This document shows, in pieces, positions 1 through 7,052 of a stretch of 22,373 bases of DNA (positions are counted from its first letter, which is position 1; each line of letters opens with the position of its first letter). Below the pieces are notes generated by a model. The model was not told the origin of the DNA and did no database searches. It worked only from the letters and a program-made list of their open reading frames with translations. Origin of the DNA: CAZEBW01 sp964510205 (GTDB taxonomy: Bacteria > Chloroflexota > Anaerolineae > VGOG01). The position numbers and the translations under genes are program-made. The stretch is taken from positions 1 to 22,373 of the forward strand of contig CAZEBW010000061.1 in assembly GCA_964510205.1 (NCBI GenBank). Direction: 5' to 3'.

Positions 1-965
1 TACTCTCCTTCCGCGCCGTAGCGGATGCGAGGATCTATAACGGAATAGAGAATATCCACGGACAGGTTAACAAGGATTCGGATGAGAACAATGGTCAGCA
101 CGATTCCTTGAACTACGGGATAATCGCGTCGGTCTACACCGATGATAATCAGACGGCCCATGCCGGGCAGCCGAAAGATGGTCTCAGTTATGATGGACCC
201 CCCTAGAAGGTAACCGATGGAGTTCCCCATCACCGTGGTCACCGGGATGAGCGCGTTCTTGACGATGTCCTGGCGGACGATGTTTCTCCAACCTATGCCC
301 ATGGCCCGCGCTGTGCGTACGTAGTCCTGGCCCATGACGTCCAGCATAGACGAGCGCAGCATCCTCATGATGATGGCAGAGTAGGCCGTTCCCAGAGCAA
401 TGGCCGGCAAGAGCATTCGCTTAAGGTTTTCGCTGAGGTCTTGGCTGAGGGGAACGAATCCGCCAGTGGCCCAGGGTTGGTGCAGGGAGACGCCAATAAC
501 GAGGATCAGCATGATACCCAGAAAGAAGTTGGGGACGGAAACGCCCACCATGGCCACAATGCGTGCGATGTGATCGGACAGCCTGTTCTGGCGAAGGGCG
601 GACGTGATGCCGGCAGGGATGGCGATCAGTAAGGCCACGACGGTTGAGAGAAAAGCCAGTTCCAAGGTGATAGCATACCTCTGGGCGAGGAGTTCCATGA
701 CAGGAGAGCCGCGCTGGATGGTGACGGAGATGCCGAAATCGCCGTGCACCGCTTTTCCAAGCCAACGCAGATACTGCTCGTGCAAGGGCAGATCGAGACC
801 GAGCTGCTCAACCAGTTTTGCCCGCAGGGCGGGGTCGTCCATAGGCCCCAGCATGACGCGAACCGGGTCGCCCGGAGCGATGTGAATCAGAAGGAAGATG
901 ATGATGCTGGCCCCAAAAAGAGTGGGCACGGCTAATATCAAGCGCTTGAGAAGGTATACCGCCAT
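1..965 (-). CDS. ABC transporter permease, DppB/OppB family (3' end cut by window edge)
   Basis: Inner-membrane permease of a peptide/nickel-type ABC importer; it would pair with an OppC-type permease and ATPases lying beyond the left edge. I read 321 residues from ATG at 965-963. The family hallmarks are an N-terminal membrane helix (about residues 8-29), the periplasmic motif APGDPV (30-35), more hydrophobic segments near 100-120, 136-160, 184-202, 240-262 and 285-308, the cytoplasmic EAA-like loop around 214-242 (DYVRTARAMG) that contacts the ATPase, and the typical ending DPRIRYG (311-317). Family members are about 310-340 residues, so only a few codons are missing. The start is supported by AAGGGG six bases upstream. 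It lies 155 bp downstream of the binding-protein gene on the same strand, with a terminator-like hairpin between. The substrate cannot be told from sequence. Confidence 0.95.
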   Translation of the reverse strand, partial: MAVYLLKRLILAVPTLFGASIIIFLLIHIAPGDPVRVMLGPMDDPALRAKLVEQLGLDLPLHEQYLRWLGKAVHGDFGISVTIQRGSPVMELLAQRYAITLELAFLSTVVALLIAIPAGITSALRQNRLSDHIARIVAMVGVSVPNFFLGIMLILVIGVSLHQPWATGGFVPLSQDLSENLKRMLLPAIALGTAYSAIIMRMLRSSMLDVMGQDYVRTARAMGIGWRNIVRQDIVKNALIPVTTVMGNSIGYLLGGSIITETIFRLPGMGRLIIIGVDRRDYPVVQGIVLTIVLIRILVNLSVDILYSVIDPRIRYGAEGE

Positions 966-1074
966 GTCAATCCCCTTGTGAACGAGCTAACGAGATCTGG
1001 AGTCCCCAACTTGCTGGGGGAAACCTGGACAAGTATAGGACTCCGGAAAGTGAACCGATGGTGTCGAGATACGA

Positions 1075-1107
1075 GAAAAGGGAAGGGGGAATCATTCCCC
1101 CTTCCCT
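1075..1107 (-). terminator. Terminator-like hairpin between binding protein and permease genes
   Basis: A perfect 13-bp stem (1079-1091 with 1095-1107, three-base loop) is followed on the minus strand by TTTTC. It sits 14 bp after the binding-protein stop and before the permease start. Partial termination or 3'-end protection here would give more binding protein than permease, as is usual for such operons. The T-run is short, so termination strength is uncertain. Confidence 0.6.
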
Positions 1108-1120
1108 CCTCAAAGCCGAA

Positions 1121-2920
1121 CTAGGGTGTGAACTCTGTGACGTACCTCAGGTTGATGTCGCCTGCTGGGGTCACGCCGTCGCCGTAGCCCTTCACGCCAT
1201 CGCGCCAGGCGTAGAGGTTATCCAGCCACATCAGGTCAGCTTGGATAATGTCGAAGGTGACCAACTCCTCCATTTCCCAGACCATCTCTTTGCGTTTTTG
1301 CTCGTCCGGCTCAATGGAGGCCATGTCGTAAAGCTCAACGAACCTGTCATGACCGGGCGCGGTCGGGTGGTAGTTCGGATCCAGGTCTTCGGCGGCATGG
1401 TGCCAGTGGTTGTGGTTGTGGTTGTTGCGATAGTACGCCCAGTACAGCCAATCCAGCGCCAGGGGCACAGGCTGTCCCCAATCCTCCATGCCGACTTCCC
1501 AATCGAACGTCTCGTACATGGTGTCGAAGAAGGCCGACTTGTCTATGGGGATGACCTCCACCTCCACGCCGTACGGTCTCAACTGCTCCTGGATGATGGT
1601 AGACACGTCGCAGAACCACTGCGCGTTGGTGCACATCATGCGGAAGCTGAATCCGTCGGGATAAGACTTGTCCAGATACTCCTGAGCCAACGCCGGATCG
1701 TAGGTCGGCATCTCCTTCAGCTTGGGCGATGTCCAGTCGCTGTCAGGGAACCAGGGGCCAAGCTGAATAGTGCCCATGCCGTAGAAGAGCCTGTCCAGGA
1801 TATCATCGCGGTCAACAGCGTGGTACAGGAACCTCCTCGCGTTGAGGGCCTTCTCTATTGCAGCTTCGTCTCCCACTTCATCTGGGCCGATGCCAAACGG
1901 AGGCGCACCCAGGTTGATGTAGAGGATCTGGGTCTGAATACCGGGCATCCTTTCAGTCTCGATGCCGGGCATGCTGTTGATGGTTTCAAAGTCTCTGAAC
2001 GGAACCTTGTCCACAATGTGGATGGAGCCGGCCACAAGCGCGGCCAGCTTGGCGGCATCGTCTGGCATGATCTCGTACACGACCCGGTCGATGCCAGGCG
2101 CGGGCACACCCTCAGCCCAGTAGTCGTCGAACCTTTCCACGGTGATGTGCGAGCCGCTGACCCATTCCACGAACTTGAACGGGCCAGTGCCAATGGGCGC
2201 ACGAGTCAGGTCCGTTCCCATAACGCCAGCCACGCCCTTCTCTTCGGAGAGCTCGCCATGGGAGCCTTCCGGCACGATCCCGTCAATGCCAGTGCCCGCC
2301 CACAGCACAACGGCATCCGGGTACGGATCGGTGAAGGTCACCTGCAGGGTGTGATCGTCAATCACCTCAGCTGACTCAATTGGCCCCAGCGTCCCCGCGT
2401 TGGGGCACTCGTTCTCCGGGTCCAACATCCATTCAAAGTTGTACTTGACATCCGCGGCATCAAAGTCCGTGCCGTCGTGGAACTTGACCCCTTCTCGCAG
2501 GTACATGGTGAGCACCGTTGAGTCGTCGTTCCACCCCCAGTCTTTCATCAAGGTGAATTCTGTCGAGGGCTCCCGGTTTGCATCCAGTTCGATGAGCGGG
2601 TCATACACGCTGTCAATGATGTACCCCGAGCCGGTGTCCGTACGCATGGCGGGGTCCAGGTCCCACGGTTCCGTGGAGATGCCAACGCGGAGTTCTTGGG
2701 GAGCCGCCGGCAGCGGTGTGGCGGTAACCACGACCTCGACCTGTTTCTCGACCTCGACGGTCTCGACGACCTTCTTCTCGACGACCTTTTCCTTTTCCAC
2801 CTGGACGGTGACCGGCACCTCTTTCTCGACGACGACCTCTTTCTCCACCACCTCAGGCGTGGGTGGAGCGCAGGCGGCCAGCACCACGAGCACGAGCAAT
2901 AGTGCGATTAGCTTTTTCAT
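1121..2920 (-). CDS. ABC transporter substrate-binding lipoprotein, family 5 (SBP_bac_5)
   Basis: Extracytoplasmic binding protein of a peptide/nickel-type ABC importer, 599 residues. The first 17 residues are a lipoprotein signal (MKK, a run of Leu/Val, then LAAC), so Cys17 should be lipidated. Residues of about 20-65 are a Glu/Lys/Val-rich tether built from repeated EKEV/VEKE-like units. The family 5 domain starts at about ELRVGISTEPWDLDPAM and contains the usual motifs, such as the YLREGVKFHDGT stretch and GTGPFKF. The open frame runs upstream to 3094, but ATG at 2920 is chosen because AAAAGGAGG lies about 10 bases before it and the lipoprotein signal begins there. A His/Asn-rich patch (NNHNHNHWHH) near the C-terminus is unusual and could be a metal site or a loop. 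The next gene on the strand is the permease. Confidence 0.93.
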   Translation of the reverse strand: MKKLIALLLVLVVLAACAPPTPEVVEKEVVVEKEVPVTVQVEKEKVVEKKVVETVEVEKQVEVVVTATPLPAAPQELRVGISTEPWDLDPAMRTDTGSGYIIDSVYDPLIELDANREPSTEFTLMKDWGWNDDSTVLTMYLREGVKFHDGTDFDAADVKYNFEWMLDPENECPNAGTLGPIESAEVIDDHTLQVTFTDPYPDAVVLWAGTGIDGIVPEGSHGELSEEKGVAGVMGTDLTRAPIGTGPFKFVEWVSGSHITVERFDDYWAEGVPAPGIDRVVYEIMPDDAAKLAALVAGSIHIVDKVPFRDFETINSMPGIETERMPGIQTQILYINLGAPPFGIGPDEVGDEAAIEKALNARRFLYHAVDRDDILDRLFYGMGTIQLGPWFPDSDWTSPKLKEMPTYDPALAQEYLDKSYPDGFSFRMMCTNAQWFCDVSTIIQEQLRPYGVEVEVIPIDKSAFFDTMYETFDWEVGMEDWGQPVPLALDWLYWAYYRNNHNHNHWHHAAEDLDPNYHPTAPGHDRFVELYDMASIEPDEQKRKEMVWEMEELVTFDIIQADLMWLDNLYAWRDGVKGYGDGVTPAGDINLRYVTEFTP

Positions 2921-3164
2921 TCTGAGATTTCCTCCTTTTGGGTTCTCTAACGGAATCTGGTTCGGGACGCTTCCTCCATGAAGCATCCCCCATTCACTCA
3001 GCAAGATTCGATGGTCTCCTCCTTTCTTCGCTAACTCGACGGCAACACAAACGAGCGGGCAGGCTGTCCCGATAGACGCGCCGCCTTTCCGCAAGTTGTC
3101 CAGAACGGTTTTCGAGGGCTTGAACTTCTATATGACTCTACTGAAAGAAGGTGAACTGCTGGCA

Positions 3165-3197
3165 AGACCCTAAAGGTTTTCAAAACCTTTAGGGTCT
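3165..3197. repeat. Perfect 33-bp palindrome (16-bp arms, 1-base centre)
   Basis: Arms 3165-3180 and 3182-3197 are exact inverted copies around a single C, with the core ACCCTAAAGGTTTT. Neither strand has a T-run after it, so a terminator is unlikely. It lies in the 626-bp stretch without a protein gene between the binding-protein start and the COG1579 stop. It is more likely a dispersed palindromic repeat or a binding site. Confidence 0.7.
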
Positions 3198-3239
3198 CCA
3201 CGCCGCTTTTTTCAGGGGAGTCCTATATACAATATACTA

Positions 3240-3483
3240 TTTCAGACGAAGAAGTGTTCAAATCTGGGGGGAGTAGCGCTTACGCGCTGTGGTCTCGCTA
3301 ACAACGAAAACGGCGGAGGCATCGCCCACCGAAGCGGTTTTAATGGCATGATTGGTCATAAATCCGCTGGGCAATCCGTCCGCCGCTAGACTCTCGTCGA
3401 ACAAGATACTATTCTCCTTCTGGCCTTCAGCCACGTGACTGATAGGTGGGGACGACGCTGTAGTTCCCCACGCAGAACCTACG
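3240..3483 (-). ncRNA. Candidate structured RNA or long leader, family unknown
   Basis: This stretch follows a consensus promoter read on the minus strand, with the start predicted near 3483. Elements that can pair on the minus strand are a GTGGGGA/TCCCCAC hairpin (about 3446-3471), a long interrupted stem formed by 3312-3334 with 3363-3384, and an AGCGC-GUAA-GCGCU hairpin with a GNRA-type loop (3275-3288). G-U pairs appear where the plus strand would give A-C mismatches in two of the stems, which favours the minus strand. Against this, the plus strand carries GGGGAGTAGCGC (3268-3279) followed by a hairpin and a multi-part stem. That recalls the yybP-ykoY manganese riboswitch, but no plus-strand gene follows. 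I found no RNase P, tmRNA, SRP or 6S signature. It could be a free small RNA or the leader of the binding-protein gene at 2920. Confidence 0.4.
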
Positions 3484-3489
3484 CAGCAG

Positions 3490-3518
3490 ATTATATTATA
3501 GAAGTCGGAATCTGTCAA
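3490..3518 (-). promoter_or_regulatory. Consensus sigma-A promoter
   Basis: On the minus strand, TTGACA (3518-3513), a 17-base spacer and TATAAT (3495-3490) match the bacterial housekeeping consensus at all twelve positions. Transcription would start near 3483 and run into the structured region and possibly on to the binding-protein operon. Confidence 0.8.
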
Positions 3519-3546
3519 ACAGCCCCACGGGGTCACTCGAGGGCCG

Positions 3547-4251
3547 CTATTCCTCTGCGTGGAGGATGCGCCCGCAACTGCCGCAGAAGGTCAATACAGC
3601 TCCCTGACGGGCCTGTTGTGCTTTGCTGCTGGGAAGAGTCACCCTGCAGGCCTGACAGAGGTCTCCTTTGAGTAAGGCCACCGCTCGCCCACCCCGGCGC
3701 TGCTGCAAATCCTGGTACAAAGCCAGGTCGCCCGGCTCGATGGTCTTCTGTAGTTTGGCCCGTTTCACCTTCAGTTGCTTCAGCCGCTTCAGGAGCTCGC
3801 TTTGCTCGGCGGAAAGACGGACTTGCGTTTCCTGCCATTCTTCCTCCAGGCGGGTCACCCGCTCCTGCTGCTCGGCCACACTGGACTCGCTCTCCTCAAC
3901 CTCAATCATGGCCTCTAATAGCTGGTCTTCGAGGCCGCTCTTCCTGCGCTTGAGGTATTGGAGCTCATCTTGGCGGCTGGCCAGTTCCTTGGGATTCTTG
4001 ATGCGGCCACTGTAGAGCCGATCATTCACCGAAGCGATCTTGTCGGACAGGCTTCGCATCTCCAGTTCTCGGTCGCGCAGCTTCGCTCGCTGACGGTTTA
4101 GTTTCTTCTCGCTTTCCTGTAGGGTCTGCCGCGCTCGTTCCAACTCCTCATTCTTTGCTAAGATGGCTTTCACCTCTTTCAGGCGGCGCCCTCGCTTGTC
4201 AATCTCCAGGTCAATGATCTGCAAGTGATAGAGCTTCTCGGCCTCGCCCAT
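3547..4251 (-). CDS. COG1579 coiled-coil protein with C4 zinc ribbon
   Basis: A 234-residue protein of the widespread COG1579 (DUF164/zf-RING_7) family, whose exact role is unsettled; relatives have been linked to nucleic-acid or membrane-trafficking functions. Residues of about 5-175 are charged, heptad-rich and predicted to form a long antiparallel coiled coil, with the typical hinge motif KNPKELASRQDEL around residues 85-97. The C-terminus is a zinc ribbon with Cys199, Cys202, Cys223 and Cys226 (CxxC, 20 residues, CxxC). Start ATG 4251 has a GGGGGG stretch about seven bases upstream. A promoter, a small structured RNA and an intrinsic terminator lie directly upstream on the same strand, so expression may depend on read-through of that terminator. 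Confidence 0.9.
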   Translation of the reverse strand: MGEAEKLYHLQIIDLEIDKRGRRLKEVKAILAKNEELERARQTLQESEKKLNRQRAKLRDRELEMRSLSDKIASVNDRLYSGRIKNPKELASRQDELQYLKRRKSGLEDQLLEAMIEVEESESSVAEQQERVTRLEEEWQETQVRLSAEQSELLKRLKQLKVKRAKLQKTIEPGDLALYQDLQQRRGGRAVALLKGDLCQACRVTLPSSKAQQARQGAVLTFCGSCGRILHAEE

Positions 4252-4285
4252 GATAGCACCCCCCTTGTCAATCTAACTCCCCCCA

Positions 4286-4322
4286 AACAAAAAGAGCCCA
4301 ACGCCCGAAGGCATTAGGCTCT
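4286..4322 (-). terminator. Intrinsic terminator with UUCG loop
   Basis: On the minus strand the stem is AGAGCC plus AATGCC paired with GGCGTT plus GGGCTCT-type sequence, capped by a UUCG tetraloop and followed by TTTTTGTTT. A G-U pair that exists only on the minus strand confirms orientation. It ends the RNA started near 4432, or attenuates the COG1579 gene 35 bp further on. Confidence 0.85.
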
Positions 4323-4432
4323 AAGCGTGATGGTGCGTCCACGCGCTCACCCGGTCCACCGCAAGCGACGGGGTCAAAGCACACCAGTGGTGAGTTGGTC
4401 TCTTCCGAATCAGGCATGTCTCTCGCATCTCA
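4290..4432 (-). ncRNA. Small RNA or attenuated leader upstream of the COG1579 gene
   Basis: A transcript of about 143 bases is bounded by a perfect promoter and an intrinsic terminator on the minus strand, with no convincing reading frame. Possible internal pairings are CTCACC with GGTGAG, and GCGTG with CACGC just before the terminator stem. I could not match it to 6S, SRP, T-box, TPP or other familiar classes. It may be an independent small RNA, or a riboswitch-like leader controlling the zinc-ribbon gene. Confidence 0.5.
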
Positions 4433-4438
4433 AAGGGA

Positions 4439-4467
4439 ATTATAGGCCAGGACGCCCATCCTGTCAA
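4439..4467 (-). promoter_or_regulatory. Consensus sigma-A promoter for the small RNA/leader
   Basis: TTGACA (4467-4462), a 17-base spacer and TATAAT (4444-4439) on the minus strand match the full consensus. It lies back to back with the surE promoter on the other strand. Confidence 0.85.
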
Positions 4468-4495
4468 ATGGCGAACAAGGCCGGCGGGATGGGTT

Positions 4496-4524
4496 TTGCG
4501 TTTTGTCGGCTAGTGGGGTATAAT
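4496..4524 (+). promoter_or_regulatory. Probable promoter of surE
   Basis: TTGCGT (4496-4501), 17 bases, then TATAAT (4519-4524). The -10 box is perfect and the -35 box is weak. The start would be near 4531, giving a leader of about 40 bases before the TTG start of surE. Confidence 0.65.
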
Positions 4525-4572
4525 CGTTTGTGGACATCTTTTGGCATCTCTTTAGAAGCGAGGTAGCGCGGT

Positions 4573-5337
4573 TTGAATATTCTAGTCACCAACGACGACG
4601 GCGTGGATGCGCCGGGGCTGCTGGCTCTTCAGCAGGCCCTTCGCGAGGTCGGCGAGGTCACGGTGTTCGCCCCCGATCACAACTGGTCGGCGGCCGGCCA
4701 CACCAAGACCATGCACAAACCCCTGCGAGTGAAGCAGACGACTCTGCTGGATGGCACGTCGGCCTACAGCACCAGCGGCGCTCCGTCGGACTGCGTGGCT
4801 CTGGTGACCCTCGGCCTCCTGGATCATCAACCCGATTTGGTCGTTTCAGGAATCAACCAGGGGGCTAACGTGGGCCACGACATCACCTATTCGGGCACGA
4901 TAGCCGCGGCCATGGAGGCGGTCATCTCTGGCATTCCCGCCCTGGCCGTGTCCTTGGACTCCTACCAGAGTCGCGGCTTTGCCTACGCCGCCCAAGTTGC
5001 CGCCCGGCTGGCTAAACTCGTCCTGAGGCGGGGCTTGCCGCCCAATACTTTCCTCAACGTCAATGTGCCCGCTGTGCCCCAGGATCAGGGAGAGATAGCG
5101 GGCGTCAGAATCACCCGCCTGGGGAAGCGTGTCTACAGCGACAAGCTGGTGGAGCGCCAAGATCCTCGCGGGCGGAACTACTACTGGATCGGCGGCGAGC
5201 CGCCCAGCGGTGTGCCCGAGGAAGGAACGGACATCTGGGCGCTGGCTAACGGCTACGTCTCCGTTACGCCCCTTCATCTCGACATGACCGAGTACCAGAT
5301 GATGGAGGAGTTGGAGCGATGGGGGTTGGAAACGTGA
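4573..5337 (+). CDS. surE: 5'/3'-nucleotidase SurE
   Basis: Metal-dependent phosphatase that removes phosphate from nucleoside 5'- or 3'-monophosphates; the family is cytoplasmic and tied to stationary-phase survival. The 254-residue length is typical. Metal ligands are visible as the N-terminal NDDG (Asp8, Asp9), the Ser of DHNWSAAGH, and the Asn of SGINQGANVG. The start is TTG at 4573, because the product then begins with the family's MNILVTNDDG and no ATG fits; a GAGG-type ribosome site lies about ten bases upstream. The nitroreductase gene follows after 20 bp and probably shares the transcript. Confidence 0.97.
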   Translation: MNILVTNDDGVDAPGLLALQQALREVGEVTVFAPDHNWSAAGHTKTMHKPLRVKQTTLLDGTSAYSTSGAPSDCVALVTLGLLDHQPDLVVSGINQGANVGHDITYSGTIAAAMEAVISGIPALAVSLDSYQSRGFAYAAQVAARLAKLVLRRGLPPNTFLNVNVPAVPQDQGEIAGVRITRLGKRVYSDKLVERQDPRGRNYYWIGGEPPSGVPEEGTDIWALANGYVSVTPLHLDMTEYQMMEELERWGLET

Positions 5338-5357
5338 GATACCGAGGAGGTTGAGCT

Positions 5358-5879
5358 GTGGACTTTTGGCAAGTGATTGAGGAAAGGCAGAGCGTGCGAA
5401 ATTTCGAGGCCGGGCGCGATGTCCCGCCCGAAACGGTGCAGAGGATCCTGGGGGCGGCCATCCGCGCCCCCTCGGCCGGTAACTGCCAGCCGTGGCACTT
5501 CGTGGTCGTCCGCAGCGAGCGGTTCAAAGAGCGACTCGCCAAAGCGGCTTACGGCCAGCGGTTCGTCGCCGCCGCGCCCGTGGTCATCGTGGTTTGCGCT
5601 GATCCTGCGCGTTCGGCGCGGCGCTACGGAGGCCGAGGCGTGCAGTTGTACTGCTTGCAGGACACCGCCGCCGCTACCGAGCACATCCTGCTGGCTGTCA
5701 CAGCCCTGGGCTTGGGCGCCTGTTGGGTCGGCGCCTTCGACGAAAGAGCAGCATCCCGGGCCCTCGATCTACCATCCGACCTCCGTCCGGTGGCCATTGT
5801 GCCCATCGGCTTCCCTGCGGCTGCTCCCCGCCGGACTTCGCGCCGAGGTCTGCAAGAGGTCGTTACCGTTGTGGAATGA
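5358..5879 (+). CDS. Nitroreductase-family FMN oxidoreductase
   Basis: A 173-residue member of the nitroreductase superfamily, a dimeric flavoprotein fold that uses NAD(P)H to reduce varied substrates; the substrate here is not deducible. Family features are the N-terminal ERQSVRNFE (FMN phosphate contact), APSAGNCQPWHFVVV at about residues 37-51, and GLGACWVGAF near 117-126. The start is GTG 5358 with GAGGAGG seven bases upstream. It follows surE by 20 bp on the same strand. The next gene, an aminotransferase, has its own promoter beginning six bases after this stop. Confidence 0.92.
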   Translation: MDFWQVIEERQSVRNFEAGRDVPPETVQRILGAAIRAPSAGNCQPWHFVVVRSERFKERLAKAAYGQRFVAAAPVVIVVCADPARSARRYGGRGVQLYCLQDTAAATEHILLAVTALGLGACWVGAFDERAASRALDLPSDLRPVAIVPIGFPAAAPRRTSRRGLQEVVTVVE

Positions 5880-5884
5880 GCTCC

Positions 5885-5913
5885 TTGACAGGAAGGGGAA
5901 GCAGCGATATAAT
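5885..5913 (+). promoter_or_regulatory. Consensus sigma-A promoter of the aminotransferase gene
   Basis: TTGACA (5885-5890), 17 bases, TATAAT (5908-5913): twelve of twelve consensus positions. Predicted start is near 5920, leaving about 100 bases of leader before ATG 6023. Confidence 0.85.
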
Positions 5914-5932
5914 TCAGTCGCTTGATACAGGA

Positions 5933-5980
5933 AATCCGTTGAAACGGATTCAGTCTCAGCCGGGCAATTCATTGCTCGGC
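5933..5980 (+). other. Two hairpins in the aminotransferase leader
   Basis: The first hairpin is 5933-5939 with 5944-5950 (AATCCGT/ACGGATT, loop TGAA). The second is 5959-5968 with 5971-5980, a ten-pair stem with one G-U pair. Neither is followed by a T-run, so simple termination is unlikely. They may be repeat remnants or stabilise the mRNA. Confidence 0.6.
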
Positions 5981-6022
5981 TCTGCGGGGGGACTACCTCA
6001 AAATACTAAAGGAGATGATGAA

Positions 6023-6943
6023 ATGACAAAGTACGCGTTTTTCGAGGGCCAGTTCGTTCCTATCGAGGAGGCCAAGGTCAGCATCATGACCAACGCCTTC
6101 AATTATGGGACCGGTTGCTTCGAGGGCATCCGCGCCTACTGGAACGAGGAGGAGGAACAGCTTCTTGTCTTCAGGATGAGGGAGCACTACGAGCGCTTCC
6201 ACAATTCGTGTCGCATCCTTTGCATCGAACTGCCCTACAGCGTGGAGCGATTAGGCGAATTGACCATTGAGCTGCTGCGTAAAGAGGGCTTTCGGGGGGA
6301 CGTCTATCTTCGTCCCCTGGCCTACAAAGCCACCGAGGGCATCGGCGTGCGGTTGCATGGCCTGGAGGACGAGTTTGCCCTGTTCAGTGTGCCTTTTGGG
6401 AGATATATTGAGAAAGAAGAAGGGGCCGACGTCTGCGTTTCTTCCTGGCACAGGATCAACGACAACGCCGTGCCAGCGCGGGCCAAGATCACCGGCGCCT
6501 ACATCAACTCCGCTTTCTCCAAGACCGAGGCCATGCTGAACGGCTTCGACGAGGCCATCGTGCTCAACCGCAACGGCCACGTCTCTGAGGGCAGCGCCGA
6601 GAACCTATTCATCGTCCGCGAAGGCCGGCTCATCACCCCGCCGGTGACGGAGAACATCCTGGAGGGGATCACCAGAGCCACCATCATGCAGATCGCTGGC
6701 GAGCAGTTCGGCTTGGAGACGGTGGAGCGGCCCATAGACCGCACCGAGCTTTATCTGGCCGAGGAGGCGTTCTTCTGCGGTACCGGCGTGCAGGTAGCAG
6801 CCATTGTCAACATAGATCACCGCCCCGTAGGCGCGGGCAAGCTGGGCCCCGTCGTCCACAAGATACGGGATCTCTACTTCGACGTCGTGAAAGGCAAAGT
6901 CGAAGAGTACCGGCACTGGTGCGAGCCGGTGTATTCAGAATAG
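6023..6943 (+). CDS. ilvE: Branched-chain amino acid aminotransferase (class IV PLP enzyme)
   Basis: PLP enzyme that interconverts valine, leucine or isoleucine and their 2-oxo acids with glutamate/2-oxoglutarate, the last step of branched-chain synthesis. It has 306 residues, the normal length. Visible motifs are NYGTGCFEGIRAYW at 27-40, the PLP lysine in ARAKITGAY (Lys155), EGSAENLF with the phosphate-binding region, and a C-terminal CGTGVQVA segment. The open frame extends upstream to 5723, inside the nitroreductase gene, but ATG 6023 is chosen because AAGGAG lies eight bases before it and the family N-terminus starts here. D-amino-acid transaminase or 4-amino-4-deoxychorismate lyase are less likely given the overall match to bacterial IlvE. 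Confidence 0.94.
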   Translation: MTKYAFFEGQFVPIEEAKVSIMTNAFNYGTGCFEGIRAYWNEEEEQLLVFRMREHYERFHNSCRILCIELPYSVERLGELTIELLRKEGFRGDVYLRPLAYKATEGIGVRLHGLEDEFALFSVPFGRYIEKEEGADVCVSSWHRINDNAVPARAKITGAYINSAFSKTEAMLNGFDEAIVLNRNGHVSEGSAENLFIVREGRLITPPVTENILEGITRATIMQIAGEQFGLETVERPIDRTELYLAEEAFFCGTGVQVAAIVNIDHRPVGAGKLGPVVHKIRDLYFDVVKGKVEEYRHWCEPVYSE

Positions 6944-6951
6944 TGTCTTCA

Positions 6952-7035
6952 GAAGCAACACTACAACGGATGTAGAAAGAAGCGGATTCTTCTATTTCCG
7001 ATCCGTTTCATTCTGAATCCGCTGTAGTGTTCTTC
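6952..7035. repeat. Long imperfect palindrome after the aminotransferase gene
   Basis: Arms 6957-6989 and 7000-7031 are inverted copies with five mismatches over about 31 positions and a ten-base loop. The outer nine pairs (AACACTACA/TGTAGTGTT) are perfect, and a further GAAG/CTTC pair extends the stem to 6952 and 7035. It fills nearly all the space between this stop and the next start, and looks like a small miniature repeat. It could also act as a 3' mRNA end. Confidence 0.75.
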
Positions 7036-7052
7036 TTCTAGGCTAGACTCCC

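Noticed and set aside
1058..2374. Long plus-strand frame opposite the binding-protein gene
   Set aside because: Antisense shadow of a well-supported lipoprotein gene; no ribosome site or family resemblance.
3165..3197. Palindrome as terminator of the structured RNA
   Set aside because: No T-run follows on the minus strand and the stem is A/T rich; it fits a repeat better.
3258..3536. A minus-strand frame of 92 residues in the structured region
   Set aside because: It overlaps the promoter at its 5' end and its composition resembles no protein family. A shorter TTG-started frame (47 residues, behind AGAAGGAG) is possible but the folding explains the region better.
5723..6022. N-terminal extension of the aminotransferase into the nitroreductase gene
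   Set aside because: Crosses a consensus promoter and leader; the family N-terminus and the AAGGAG site mark ATG 6023.
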